Shown piece after piece: positions 24,445-33,140 of a stretch of DNA of 64,000 nt (position 1 is its first letter; every line of letters begins with the position of its first letter). This DNA is from Euzebyella marina (GTDB lineage Bacteria; Bacteroidota; Bacteroidia; Flavobacteriales; Flavobacteriaceae), in contig NZ_JACYFK010000003.1 of NCBI RefSeq assembly GCF_014855515.1, positions 310,001-374,000 of the forward strand, given 5' to 3'. The position numbers were made by a program, and so were the translations under genes. The notes beneath the pieces were generated by a model. The model did no database searches. It was not told the origin of the DNA and was given only the letters and a program-made list of their open reading frames with translations.

Positions 24445-26594
24445 TACTTTTTCCCAATTTTTCTTTTCAACAATTGGGCGTTAATGGCTACAATAATGGT
24501 GCTTAAACTCATAAACACGGCACCAACTGCGGGACCCAGTACAAAGCCTGATGAGTACAAAACACCTGCTGCCAATGGGATGGCGACCACGTTATAGCCG
24601 GTGGCCCATATCAAGTTCTGGATCATCTTGTTGTAGGTGGCCTTGCCGAACAAAATCAAATTGGCAATATCCTGTGGGTTACTGTTCACTAGAATAATGT
24701 CCGCAGTCTCCGCAGCGACATCGGTGCCGGAGCCCACAGCTATTCCAACGTTGGCTTGTGCCAATGCAGGTGCGTCATTGACCCCATCGCCCGTCATGGC
24801 CACAAACTCTCCTTTGCTTTCCAACTCTTTTACGATTTCCACTTTTTGATGGGGTAGTACCTCGGCATAATAGCCATCCAAACCTAATTTATCGCTAACG
24901 GCTTTTGCAGTTTTTTCATTGTCACCTGTGGCCATCAAAACTTTGATATTATTCTTTTTGAATATTTTGATAGCTTCCGCAGATTCTGGTCTTATTTCAT
25001 CGGCAAGAGCAATGTATCCTGCTAGCTGTCCATCGATTAATATAAAAACAACAGTTTCAGCAGCGTCACTATAGGCATCTTCAGGTATAGTGATTTTTTC
25101 ATCCCTTAAATAACCCGGACTTACTACTTTCACTTGCTTACCTTCCACATTGGCCTCTACACCTTTACCAGTAATGGCATTAAAGTTTTCTGGCTTCGGG
25201 ATTGTAATATTATCTTCTTTGACCTTTTTTATAATTCCAACTGCAATAGGATGTTCCGAGCTCTGTTCCAAAGCACTTGAAAGCCTTAAGATTTCTTTTG
25301 TTGAATATTCTTGTTTAACCGATTCAACTCTTGTGACACCAAAATCACCTTTTGTCAATGTTCCGGTTTTATCAAACAATAAAGCTGATATTTTTCGGGA
25401 TTCTTCAAAAGCTGTTCGATTCCTTATCAATAAGCCATTTTGGGCAGATACGGCGGTAGATATAGCAACAACTAACGGAATGGCAAGTCCTAATGCGTGT
25501 GGGCAAGCGATAACCATAACCGTTACCATTCTCTCTAAGGCATATACAAAAGGGAAGCCTAAAATGAGCCAAACAGCTAATGTCCCAAAGCCAATCGCTA
25601 ACGCAATGTAGGTTAACCATTTTGCGGCCCTATCAGAAAGGTTCTGCATTTTAGATTTGGTCTTTTGCGCTTCCTCAACCATTGTGATTACTTTGTTGAG
25701 ATAACTGTCCTTTCCGGTATGTTCTACCTTAACCTTTAAGGTGCTATTGCCGTTTACTGAGCCACCAATTACTTTGTCGTTCTCATCTTTTTTCACGGGC
25801 TTGGATTCCCCTGTAAGCATTGATTCATTTAAGTAACTCGAACCATCTACTATAATCCCATCAGCAGGAACTTTTTCACCAGGCTTTACTAAAATCACAT
25901 CGTCTTTTAACAAATCTTCCAAGGGAATATCCTCTATAGTATCACCCTTTACCCTGTGGGCTTCGGCTGGCATCATACTTACTAATAACTGTAAGGCTTT
26001 TGATGCACCTAGCACACTTTTCATTTCTATCCAATGGCCTAAAAGCATAATTGCGATCAGTGTTGAAAGTTCCCAGAAAAAATCTTCACCACGTAAACCG
26101 AATACTGTAGCGGTACTATAAAAGTAGGCGACGCTAATAGCCATAGAAATTAGGGTCATCATTCCTGGTGAACCCTTCTTTATTTCTGACCAAAATCCTT
26201 TTAAAAATGGCCAGCCACCATAGAAATACACTACGGTGGAAAGTGCAAATAGGATATATGGGTTTCCTGGTAAGAGAAATTCATATCCGAAAAACTCCTG
26301 TATCATTGGCGAGAAGAACAATATGGGAATGGTCAGCACGAGCGTTACCCAAAACCGTTTTCGAAAATCGGCAATCATCATTTTGTGATGGTCGTGTCCC
26401 ATTTGACCGTGACCTGGATTATGACCTGAATGGTCGCCAGAACCGTGATCCATCTTGCTATGGTCGTCGGATTTTGGATCTTCCATTTTTGAGTGGTCCA
26501 TTTTCGAGTGATCCATTTTTGAATGGTCATCTTTGTCGTGATTCATTTTGAAATGGTCCATTTTTTTGTTCTTTTGCTCTTCGTGATTGTCCAT
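24444..26594 (-). CDS. copB: CopB-type (P1B-3) copper-translocating ATPase
   Basis: 716 residues. The first ~75 residues are a Met/His/Asp-rich repeat region (DHSKMDHSKMDHSKM, later HSGHNPGHGQMGHDHHKMM) instead of CxxC domains. TM6 has CPH (Cys364-Pro365-His366); the phosphorylation site is Asp408 in DKTGTLTKG; TGES, SSEHPIAVGI and MTGDGVNDAPALAQANVGIA are present. CPH plus a His/Met-rich N-terminus are the marks of P1B-3 pumps that export Cu(I)/Cu(II), sometimes Ag(I). Gene order (copB, MFS, PLD) suggests one transcript. The downstream small genes at 26612 and beyond are separate in function. Confidence 0.9.
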   Translation of the reverse strand: MDNHEEQKNKKMDHFKMNHDKDDHSKMDHSKMDHSKMEDPKSDDHSKMDHGSGDHSGHNPGHGQMGHDHHKMMIADFRKRFWVTLVLTIPILFFSPMIQEFFGYEFLLPGNPYILFALSTVVYFYGGWPFLKGFWSEIKKGSPGMMTLISMAISVAYFYSTATVFGLRGEDFFWELSTLIAIMLLGHWIEMKSVLGASKALQLLVSMMPAEAHRVKGDTIEDIPLEDLLKDDVILVKPGEKVPADGIIVDGSSYLNESMLTGESKPVKKDENDKVIGGSVNGNSTLKVKVEHTGKDSYLNKVITMVEEAQKTKSKMQNLSDRAAKWLTYIALAIGFGTLAVWLILGFPFVYALERMVTVMVIACPHALGLAIPLVVAISTAVSAQNGLLIRNRTAFEESRKISALLFDKTGTLTKGDFGVTRVESVKQEYSTKEILRLSSALEQSSEHPIAVGIIKKVKEDNITIPKPENFNAITGKGVEANVEGKQVKVVSPGYLRDEKITIPEDAYSDAAETVVFILIDGQLAGYIALADEIRPESAEAIKIFKKNNIKVLMATGDNEKTAKAVSDKLGLDGYYAEVLPHQKVEIVKELESKGEFVAMTGDGVNDAPALAQANVGIAVGSGTDVAAETADIILVNSNPQDIANLILFGKATYNKMIQNLIWATGYNVVAIPLAAGVLYSSGFVLGPAVGAVFMSLSTIIVAINAQLLKRKIGKK

Positions 26595-26611
26595 AGTATT
26601 CTATTTAAGGG

Positions 26612-26908
26612 TTATCGTAATTTTTTTCGCATTGCTTCCGAGATATTTTCAGCATAGACCCCATAGGCATCTACCAAAAGCCCCTTTATACCATCTTTTG
26701 ATGAAATGGCATAAAGAACACTGTTATCGTCCGTACTGCTCATACCTTCAAAACGATGGGTTTCATCCACATCAAAATCTTCGGGATGGATTTCCAATTC
26801 CAATGAAGCACATTTTATACAGTCGGGGGCCAAATTAAAATCATAGGTATATCCCCTGATCTGTAAATCATTTATTGCCTCTGATAGGGTGTCATAGTTT
26901 CTCATCAT
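26612..26908 (-). CDS. conserved small protein, often mislabelled PRPP synthetase
   Basis: 98 residues from ATG 26908 (a second ATG at 26905 is equally possible). Sequence features: YDTLSEAINDLQIRGYTYDF, LAPDCIKCASLELEIHPEDF, FEGMSSTDDNSVLYAISS, GLLVDAYGVYAENIS. I recall it from many Flavobacteriia, where it is listed as 'phosphoribosylpyrophosphate synthetase', yet it is far too short and has no PRPP loop. A CxxC (CIKC) may be structural. It is separated from the secreted protein gene by three bases and lies two genes from a real PRPP synthetase, which may be the source of the label. Function unknown. Confidence 0.65.
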   Translation of the reverse strand: MMRNYDTLSEAINDLQIRGYTYDFNLAPDCIKCASLELEIHPEDFDVDETHRFEGMSSTDDNSVLYAISSKDGIKGLLVDAYGVYAENISEAMRKKLR

Positions 26909-26911
26909 TTA

Positions 26912-27562
26912 TTATTTGTATGTCATCGTAAAATAGCTGCCGTCTTTCTCGGTAAATTTCTGGAATGATAACAAGTTCTCACTTGTAAGTTTTTCACTTG
27001 CAACATAGTCCAATTGTTTAATTCGTATACCAATGGCATAGGCCTTAATATTGATTTTGGATTTGATTATTTTCCCATTTCCGTTAGATTCCAACACGCG
27101 GTCATAAATTTTAATCTTACTGTTGGAACCAAGGAAGTTCAACAATCCCGAATCAAAGCTCATTTCGAGTTCAACATTCTCCAAGTTCGCTAGATCATAG
27201 AGTTCTTTGAAATTTTTGGACACTGTATTGATTTCGGTTTCCTTTGATTTTGGGTTTGAAAACGGAAATGCCATTACCAAAATACTGGATTCATCCGGTT
27301 TGCATCGGTAAGTGGTGGTATATTTATCGGTCGGGGTACCTTTTTTATCAAAAAGCTCGGTTGTGACAATAATTTCATAGTAACCATTGACTACTTTTAG
27401 CTTTCCGGATTTAAAAGTTTGCTTGTTCAGAAAGTCTCCATTTTTATCAAAATTTTCCCGTACCACCCTTCTATCGGACAATTGTCCGATTAGCATTTTA
27501 TCTTGTGGGTATGCGGAAAAAATCATAAAAACGAATACTATTAAGTGTAATCCTATTTTCAT
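26912..27562 (-). CDS. secreted hypothetical protein (DUF3108-like shape)
   Basis: 216 residues. A signal peptide (KIGLHLIVFVFMIFSAYPQ) precedes a beta-rich mature protein (VVRENFDKNGDFLNKQTFKSG, YEIIVTTELFDKKGTPTDKY, GNGKIIKSKINIKAYAIGI). The strand pattern resembles periplasmic DUF3108/lipid-binding-like folds but I cannot name the family. Its start overlaps the stop of the PRPP synthetase gene (27559-27562), implying coupling. Function is unknown. Confidence 0.6.
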   Translation of the reverse strand: MKIGLHLIVFVFMIFSAYPQDKMLIGQLSDRRVVRENFDKNGDFLNKQTFKSGKLKVVNGYYEIIVTTELFDKKGTPTDKYTTTYRCKPDESSILVMAFPFSNPKSKETEINTVSKNFKELYDLANLENVELEMSFDSGLLNFLGSNSKIKIYDRVLESNGNGKIIKSKINIKAYAIGIRIKQLDYVASEKLTSENLLSFQKFTEKDGSYFTMTYK

Positions 27563-28452
27563 ATGTGGTGCATCAACTCTTTTACTTCCTTGGCGATCAC
27601 ATCGCTCAAATCAATTTTATTGGACTGATGTGGAATCGTGTTGCAGGTAATGATGTCCTCCACATAAGCGTCCCACAAATCTTGATAGGCATTTCCTGAA
27701 AATACGGCATGAATACCAATGCATATTGCAGGTTTCATTCCCGTACTTTTCAAATGTTCCGTAGTTTCTATCATGGTCCGGGCCGTAGAAATGATGTCGT
27801 CTACTAAAACTGGCGTCGCTTCCTTATATTTATCTACATCGGGAACAGAAACTTCAACATCACGGTCGCCATGGCGGACCTTTTGTAACACCGTGAAGGG
27901 TACTCCCGCTTTTTTTGCCACATCGGAAACCCATTGCTCACTTTCGGAATCGGGCCCGATAAGTACCGGATTATGAATGTTCTTCTTGATGTATTTGGAG
28001 ATTTCGTCCGCTGCATGAATGACCCTGTTCGGAATATTGTATACCTCGCCCAACATATGTATTCTATGCAAATGGGGGTCAATGGTCGTGATGCTATCGG
28101 CAAAACCTGAAATCAATTTCCCGAAAAAGCTAGAGGTGACGCCTTCCCCTTCATCAAAGACCTTGTCCTGTCGCATATAGGCCAAATAGGGAGCCACCAA
28201 GCAAGTGCACATAGCGCCCAAAGATTTTGCGGTGTGGCTTAAAAAATACAATGGCAATAGTTTTTCATCGGGTTCGTGCAAGGTGCAGACCATGACCACA
28301 CATTTGTCTTTCACATCGGAAAGGATACGCGTGTAGGATTCCCCGTCTGGAAACTTGCGTATGGTGCATTCCCCGATTTCCGCTTTCATTTTCTCCGCTA
28401 ACAATTCCGTGAGTTCTTGGTTTCCCGGAAGACTGAATAATATAGTTTTCAT
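27559..28452 (-). CDS. prs: ribose-phosphate pyrophosphokinase (PRPP synthetase)
   Basis: 297 residues. Class features: KFPDGESYTRILSDVKDKCV near the N-terminus, the flexible-loop region AYMRQDKVF, DPHLHRIHML, and the PRPP-binding loop VLVDDIISTARTM near residue 215. It makes PRPP and AMP from ribose 5-phosphate and ATP; the reverse reaction is possible. It is shorter than the ~310-residue housekeeping enzyme and has a divergent C-terminus, like the PRPP synthetases paired with AMP/thymidine phosphorylases in archaea. It follows the phosphorylase gene by 12 bases. Confidence 0.85.
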   Translation of the reverse strand: MKTILFSLPGNQELTELLAEKMKAEIGECTIRKFPDGESYTRILSDVKDKCVVMVCTLHEPDEKLLPLYFLSHTAKSLGAMCTCLVAPYLAYMRQDKVFDEGEGVTSSFFGKLISGFADSITTIDPHLHRIHMLGEVYNIPNRVIHAADEISKYIKKNIHNPVLIGPDSESEQWVSDVAKKAGVPFTVLQKVRHGDRDVEVSVPDVDKYKEATPVLVDDIISTARTMIETTEHLKSTGMKPAICIGIHAVFSGNAYQDLWDAYVEDIITCNTIPHQSNKIDLSDVIAKEVKELMHHI

Positions 28453-28464
28453 TTGTCCTTTTTT

Positions 28465-29967
28465 TTATTCTATTGTTATAATATCGTCATGGCTCTCATA
28501 ATATTCCAAGGCATAGTTCAACTCCCCTTGCGATTCTGCAAAGAGCGTATAGAGTAACTGGCCTTTTTCTATTTCATCGTTTAAATGAACGTTCAATAAA
28601 ATACCGGCAGATTTGGATTGGGGCGCACCGGAAAGTTTGGCGAGTTTTGCAATCTTTCTATTGTCGATACGTCGTAAAACACCTGTTTTTTTGGCTTTTA
28701 TTTCGAATTTATAAGGTTTTAGAAGGGGTTGTTTAAAATTACCTTGGGCTTTACAGATAGCGAGAAATTTGTTGAATGCCTTACCTGATTCCAATAGCCC
28801 TCTGGCGGTTTGCTTCCCTTTTCCTAATTCGATTTCGCCAGAAAGCTCTAACAGCTCGCCCGCCAATAGAACTGCCCTTTCTCTTAGGTCTTTCGGTGCA
28901 TCAACTTCATTCTTGAGTACACTAAGGAGGTCCATTGCTTCAAGCGCGGGGCCAATACCTCTGCCGACAGGCTGTGTACCATCTGTAATAACTACTCTTG
29001 TATTAAGGCCAACAGCTTTGCCCACGACTTCGAGATGTTCCTTAAGCTTCATGGCAGCGTCATTGGTACGAACCTTGGCCGTTTCACCGACGGGAATATC
29101 AATGACCACATGGGTAGAACCTGCGGCCGCTTTTTTAGAAAGCACGGATGCAATCAACTGCCCTTCGCTATCAATATCCAAGGCTTTTTCAATTTTGATG
29201 AGCATATCATCTGCCGGACTTAATTGTGCGGTACCCCCCCAAACAAAACATCCGCCTTCTTTTTCAACAACAGCTTTGATTTCTTCCAAAGAGAGGGTAA
29301 CATTGGTCAATACCTCCATGGTATCGGCTGTTCCCGCCGGAGATGTAATGGCCCGGGAGGAGGTTTTGGGCATGGTAAGCCCATGTGCTGCAACAATGGA
29401 CACAACAATGGGAGTGGTTCTATTACCCGGTAAACCTCCGATACAGTGTTTATCGACCACAATCTCCTTGTTCCAGTCCAATTGTTTTCCAGAAGCGATC
29501 ATGGCTTTTGTGAGTTCCGAGATTTCATTGACATCCAATCTATTTCCGGCACAAGCCGTAATAAAGGCCGAAAGATGAATGTTCGAGTAATCTCCTTCAA
29601 CGATGTCGGTAATGATTTCATCGAAGGCCGTATAATCCAGTTTCTGATTGTAGATTTTTGCCCGTACGTGGCTTAAGGAATCTATAGGTTCTAAATGGGA
29701 CACCCTTAGTGTTTCATTTCCGGACACTTTTAATTTTTTCGCCGCCGCTTCGGATAACCCTATCTCTCCGGCTAGCAGTACATCCGATGTTATTACATTA
29801 AGACTGGCAACGATGGACGTACTGAAATTGGATACACGGATTCTGGTCAATGCTTCAAAACCTTCGGAAACACAGACATGGCAATCTTCCCGCATATAGA
29901 CCACATGCTCATTCTGTGTATAAATGCCCAAGTGTTTATATTTTAAAGTACTCGATATTTCTTCCAT
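28465..29967 (-). CDS. AMP phosphorylase-like enzyme (thymidine phosphorylase superfamily, archaeal DeoA type)
   Basis: 500 residues from ATG 29967; a GTG at 30012 would add 15 residues but the ATG sits after AAAAGAG. It has the extra N-terminal domain (~1-85) of archaeal AMP phosphorylases, then YDAF-like FDEIITDIVEGDYSNIHLSA, the phosphate loop DKHCIGGLPGNRTTPIVVSI, TSPAGTADTMEVL, and GGTAQLSPADDMLI. The length and the N-terminal domain fit AMP phosphorylase (about 500 residues) better than DeoA (about 440). Expected reaction: NMP + Pi to base + ribose 1,5-bisphosphate. Neighbours are PRPP synthetase and a beta-CASP nuclease. The AMP assignment is from architecture, not proof. Confidence 0.8.
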   Translation of the reverse strand: MEEISSTLKYKHLGIYTQNEHVVYMREDCHVCVSEGFEALTRIRVSNFSTSIVASLNVITSDVLLAGEIGLSEAAAKKLKVSGNETLRVSHLEPIDSLSHVRAKIYNQKLDYTAFDEIITDIVEGDYSNIHLSAFITACAGNRLDVNEISELTKAMIASGKQLDWNKEIVVDKHCIGGLPGNRTTPIVVSIVAAHGLTMPKTSSRAITSPAGTADTMEVLTNVTLSLEEIKAVVEKEGGCFVWGGTAQLSPADDMLIKIEKALDIDSEGQLIASVLSKKAAAGSTHVVIDIPVGETAKVRTNDAAMKLKEHLEVVGKAVGLNTRVVITDGTQPVGRGIGPALEAMDLLSVLKNEVDAPKDLRERAVLLAGELLELSGEIELGKGKQTARGLLESGKAFNKFLAICKAQGNFKQPLLKPYKFEIKAKKTGVLRRIDNRKIAKLAKLSGAPQSKSAGILLNVHLNDEIEKGQLLYTLFAESQGELNYALEYYESHDDIITIE

Positions 29968-30037
29968 AACTCTTTTCGTTATTTTATTTTTAATAGTTCT
30001 GGTGATGCCCACAATAGTATTCCTATAATCAAGTCCA

Positions 30038-31429
30038 TTAGTTGTTTTGATTAGTTCCTACGGATTCTATGCTATATAATTCAGGAATTTCAGAACCCCA
30101 ATCATAGGTTTCCTTAATGCCTTTTTGCAATGCCTCCGCACTTTCCTTCTCTCCGTGAACAATAAATATCCGTTCCGGTTTTTGTTCGACCTTGCTTAGC
30201 CAATCCAATAGTTCGGCATGGTCTGCATGCGCCGAAAGACCTTCTATTTCTGCCACCTCCATTTGAAAGGATACTGTTTTTCCGTACACTTTTAATTCCC
30301 TGTCGCCTTCCAACAATTTTCTTCCCCGAGTACCTTCCGCTTGATAGCCCACAAAAAGCAAGGTGTTATTGGGGTTTTGTGCTTGTGTTTCGAGATAATT
30401 GAGCATTCTACCTCCTGTTAGCATTCCACTTCCGGCGATGATGATTTTAGGTTTATCGTCGCTTCTCAATTCCATAGTTTCACGATAACTGCTAACCACA
30501 GTAAAATAGGAACACATTTCGTCACACTCAGCATCTTCCAACCTATGCCAGTCCCTAGTACGATGGAACAGTTCCAATACATTTGCACCCATCGGACTGT
30601 CCATAATCATTTGCACTTTGGGGATTCTATTTTGTTTTAACAACCTCCAAAATATCAGCATCATCAATTGGGCACGCTCTACGGAAAAACTTGGTATGAA
30701 AAGGCTTCCGCCCCTTTCGATGGTTTTGTTTACCAATTTTTCAATTTCGGGAAGTGCCCTCGCCTCTTCGGGATGAAACCTGCCGCCATAGGTCGATTCT
30801 ATAAAAAGAACATCCGCCTTTTTTGGTTTCAGCGGTGGATATAGCAATAAATCGTTGGTTCTGCCAATATCCCCTGAAAAAACAAAACGTTTTCCGAGAA
30901 CATCCAATTCAATGTAGGTAGCACCTAGGATATGGCCGTTGTACTGAAATCTAGCCTTTATGTTTTTCATTAAGGGCAGCCATTGGCCGGGCGGTACTCC
31001 CTTGAAAAAAGGAACGGTTTTTTCAACATCCTTTAAGTCATAAAGTGGTTCGGCGGGGCTGTGTTTGGAATAACCTTCCTTATTGGCACGTTCGGCTTCC
31101 TGTTCTTGAATCTTGGCACTATCGTTCAATATGATTTTGGCAATGTCCAATGTGGGGTACGTTCCATAGATGGGGCCATTAAAACCATGTTTGACCAATC
31201 TGGGCAGATAGCCTGTATGGTCCATATGCCCATGCGTGAGCAAGACCGCGTCAATTTCCGAGACTTCAACGGGAGGATACTCCCAGTTTTTTAAGCGTAG
31301 TTCCTTTAACCCTTGAAAAAGACCACAATCAATCAAGATTTTGCGTTCGCCGGTATCCAAGAGATATTTTGAACCGGTAACGGTTCCAGCAGCTCCTAAA
31401 AAGTGAATGTTTATTTTGTTGTTTTTCAT
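30038..31429 (-). CDS. metallo-beta-lactamase/beta-CASP ribonuclease-like protein
   Basis: 463 residues. MBL motifs: HGHMDHTGYLP (HxHxDH), GHILGATYIEL, and SGDIG; beta-CASP motifs: FIPSFSVERAQ, GSGMLTGGRML, and GLSAHADHAEL. A C-terminal metal-dependent hydrolase tail (IFIVHGEKES) follows. This is the KH-less, YSH1/RNase J-like family that cleaves RNA as endo- or 5' exonuclease using two Zn ions. It lies 70 bases upstream of the AMP-phosphorylase gene, giving a possible RNA-to-nucleotide-to-PRPP chain. It is the conserved bacterial form, not full RNase J. Confidence 0.85.
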   Translation of the reverse strand: MKNNKINIHFLGAAGTVTGSKYLLDTGERKILIDCGLFQGLKELRLKNWEYPPVEVSEIDAVLLTHGHMDHTGYLPRLVKHGFNGPIYGTYPTLDIAKIILNDSAKIQEQEAERANKEGYSKHSPAEPLYDLKDVEKTVPFFKGVPPGQWLPLMKNIKARFQYNGHILGATYIELDVLGKRFVFSGDIGRTNDLLLYPPLKPKKADVLFIESTYGGRFHPEEARALPEIEKLVNKTIERGGSLFIPSFSVERAQLMMLIFWRLLKQNRIPKVQMIMDSPMGANVLELFHRTRDWHRLEDAECDEMCSYFTVVSSYRETMELRSDDKPKIIIAGSGMLTGGRMLNYLETQAQNPNNTLLFVGYQAEGTRGRKLLEGDRELKVYGKTVSFQMEVAEIEGLSAHADHAELLDWLSKVEQKPERIFIVHGEKESAEALQKGIKETYDWGSEIPELYSIESVGTNQNN

Positions 31430-31442
31430 TTATAGTACCCGT

Positions 31443-31697
31443 CTAGTGTCCCCCACAACAGGAAGGCGTGTTCCCCTTATCTTGGTTCGATTGGCATAAC
31501 TCCGCTATTTCTTTATAGAGACCATGAAAATCCTTTTTAATGAGAGCTGCCATATTCTTGGCAGATTTCGGATCGGTGCTTACCATCTCCAATAGTATTT
31601 CAAAAGCTTCTTCAAGTAATTTGGAATCATCCTCCAATGCTTGGTAAAATGGCTCTAGGTCAATACTCTCCTGTTTTTTCAGTTCTTCCGTTTTCAA
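31443..31697 (-). CDS. small acidic protein with C-terminal CCGGH (hypothetical)
   Basis: 84 residues; only a TTG at 31697 gives a start with a stop codon upstream in frame, so the start is uncertain. The protein is helical and acidic (LEPFYQALEDDSKLLEEAFE ...) and ends SNQDKGNTPSCCGGH, a Cys-Cys-His tail that could bind a metal. No family is recognised. It lies 13 bases before the MBL nuclease gene in the same direction. Confidence 0.5.
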   Translation of the reverse strand: MKTEELKKQESIDLEPFYQALEDDSKLLEEAFEILLEMVSTDPKSAKNMAALIKKDFHGLYKEIAELCQSNQDKGNTPSCCGGH

Positions 31698-31733
31698 ATG
31701 TTTTCTTTTTAGGATTAATTAATGTTTGTTGGT

Positions 31734-32573
31734 TTAATGCGCTGTGCATAATTCTTCCGAATCTTCGAGAATTTTTTTTTGTCGTTGCTTAGCGATACCT
31801 ATTTGCTCCAATAGTGATGGGTTTTCGTTAATATCCTTGCAGAGCACAATGCCTTTATCCAATAATTTGGATTTCTCGGCCTTTGTCAATGTTGTTAAAG
31901 AGGTTAAGGGATGTAGGCCGGATCTGTCTATGCGTTCTTTCAGACCGTTCCCTTTCGGATAATCCCAACTTGCAAGTATCAGCCCAACACAGGTACCATA
32001 TTGTATGGCATCTGTGGTAAAGCGGGTATTGGTATAAACACCCCCTTGATGAAACTTGGTTTTATGGCCTTGCTGTTTTTCCCATTGTTTTTCCACATCC
32101 AAAAATCTGGATTGGATATAGAGCGGAATTTTCACATTGCAAAATCGGCCCTGGTCACTATGGAATTTACATTCGATCATATAGTGTTTATTGTCTTTTT
32201 GGGCAATCACATCTACTTCGTGCTGAACACAATTGCCTTGAACGATTACCCCGACTTTTGTATCAAAACCTTCTTGACTCAATAGGGCCCCAACAAATTT
32301 TTCAAATGGATAGCCTGTAGGTCCCAATTCCATAAGTGCTTTTTTGAGTTTGTATTTTGAAGCGCTTACCCTAGATTTTCTCTTTAATATTTTAAAGGCC
32401 ATTTGATATATCTTTTTGGTGGTCATTCCCTCGTAAACTGCTTTTTCAATATCTCGAACTATCTCTTCGACCAACAATTTATTGGCACCGGCTCGTTCTA
32501 ATGAATGTCTCACTTTTTCTATTTCAAAAGGAGCTTTCTCCCCGCTTGCCTTTATGATATGTATCTTATCCAT
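31734..32573 (-). CDS. ATP-cone plus PDDEXK (Mrr-like) nuclease
   Basis: 279 residues from ATG 32573; a TTG further upstream at 32606 is less likely. Residues ~1-90 are an ATP-cone (IIKASGEKAPFEIEKVRHSL ... MTTKKIYQMAFKILK), normally an allosteric nucleotide sensor of ribonucleotide reductase and NrdR. Residues ~90-215 are a PDDEXK fold: YPFEKFVGALLS, QHEVDVIAQ and MIECK supply the catalytic E/D-ExK. It may be a nuclease gated by ATP/dATP. Its start overlaps the end of the K+ channel gene by eight bases. Function in vivo is unknown. Confidence 0.7.
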   Translation of the reverse strand: MDKIHIIKASGEKAPFEIEKVRHSLERAGANKLLVEEIVRDIEKAVYEGMTTKKIYQMAFKILKRKSRVSASKYKLKKALMELGPTGYPFEKFVGALLSQEGFDTKVGVIVQGNCVQHEVDVIAQKDNKHYMIECKFHSDQGRFCNVKIPLYIQSRFLDVEKQWEKQQGHKTKFHQGGVYTNTRFTTDAIQYGTCVGLILASWDYPKGNGLKERIDRSGLHPLTSLTTLTKAEKSKLLDKGIVLCKDINENPSLLEQIGIAKQRQKKILEDSEELCTAH

Positions 32574-33120
32574 TGATGTGTATTTTTTTAATATTGGCCA
32601 AAGCAAATACGATTAGGAAAAAACTTAAGAATATTTCGAGCATGACAACGAACCGGGCTTCATCGGAAGTTGGAACAATATCGCCGTAGCCTACCGTTGA
32701 AAAAGTAATCACACTGAAGTAGAAAAAGTGGTACAAATTATACAAGTACGAATTTGAATAATCGGGAACTCCTTCAAATGTGGTATGGCTGAATTGAAAA
32801 AGGCAGGCATAATCGGTTGCAAAGGAGAATATGCTTATGACGATTATCAGCCCAAAAACCCAAAGCAATCGCTCCAATGAATGACAGATTTTTATCAATT
32901 TAGACAATCGCTTCAAGGTAGTCATCGTAATCACGATGGTCTTACCCAAGGCCGCCGTTGCAATTATAATGTGGAATGGCAAAGATTTATGATCGACCAT
33001 TGACATTAAAACAACATACAAGATGCCGATACCCAAAATGGTAACGAGGGGCAATACCGTTCTTCCCAACAATAACTTGTAAAAGGGCTTTTCTCGTATT
33101 TGATTTAAGTTATTCGACAT
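32566..33120 (-). CDS. two-TM potassium channel (Ion_trans_2)
   Basis: 184 residues. Four hydrophobic segments are seen; the last two flank a pore helix and the selectivity filter TVGYGD at residues 142-147, followed by IVPTSDEARFVVMLEIFLSF. No cytosolic RCK or cyclic-nucleotide domain. It should form a tetrameric K+ channel in the inner membrane. It lies between a Usp gene and the ATP-cone nuclease, all in one direction with little space. Confidence 0.8.
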   Translation of the reverse strand: MSNNLNQIREKPFYKLLLGRTVLPLVTILGIGILYVVLMSMVDHKSLPFHIIIATAALGKTIVITMTTLKRLSKLIKICHSLERLLWVFGLIIVISIFSFATDYACLFQFSHTTFEGVPDYSNSYLYNLYHFFYFSVITFSTVGYGDIVPTSDEARFVVMLEIFLSFFLIVFALANIKKIHING

Positions 33121-33140
33121 CGTACTATCTATGCTTTTTT

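Noticed and set aside
28769-29578. Long open frame (269 codons) on the plus strand opposite the AMP-phosphorylase-like gene
   Set aside because: It is antisense to a clear enzyme with conserved motifs; its translation is Ser/Pro/Leu-rich low-complexity typical of antisense frames.
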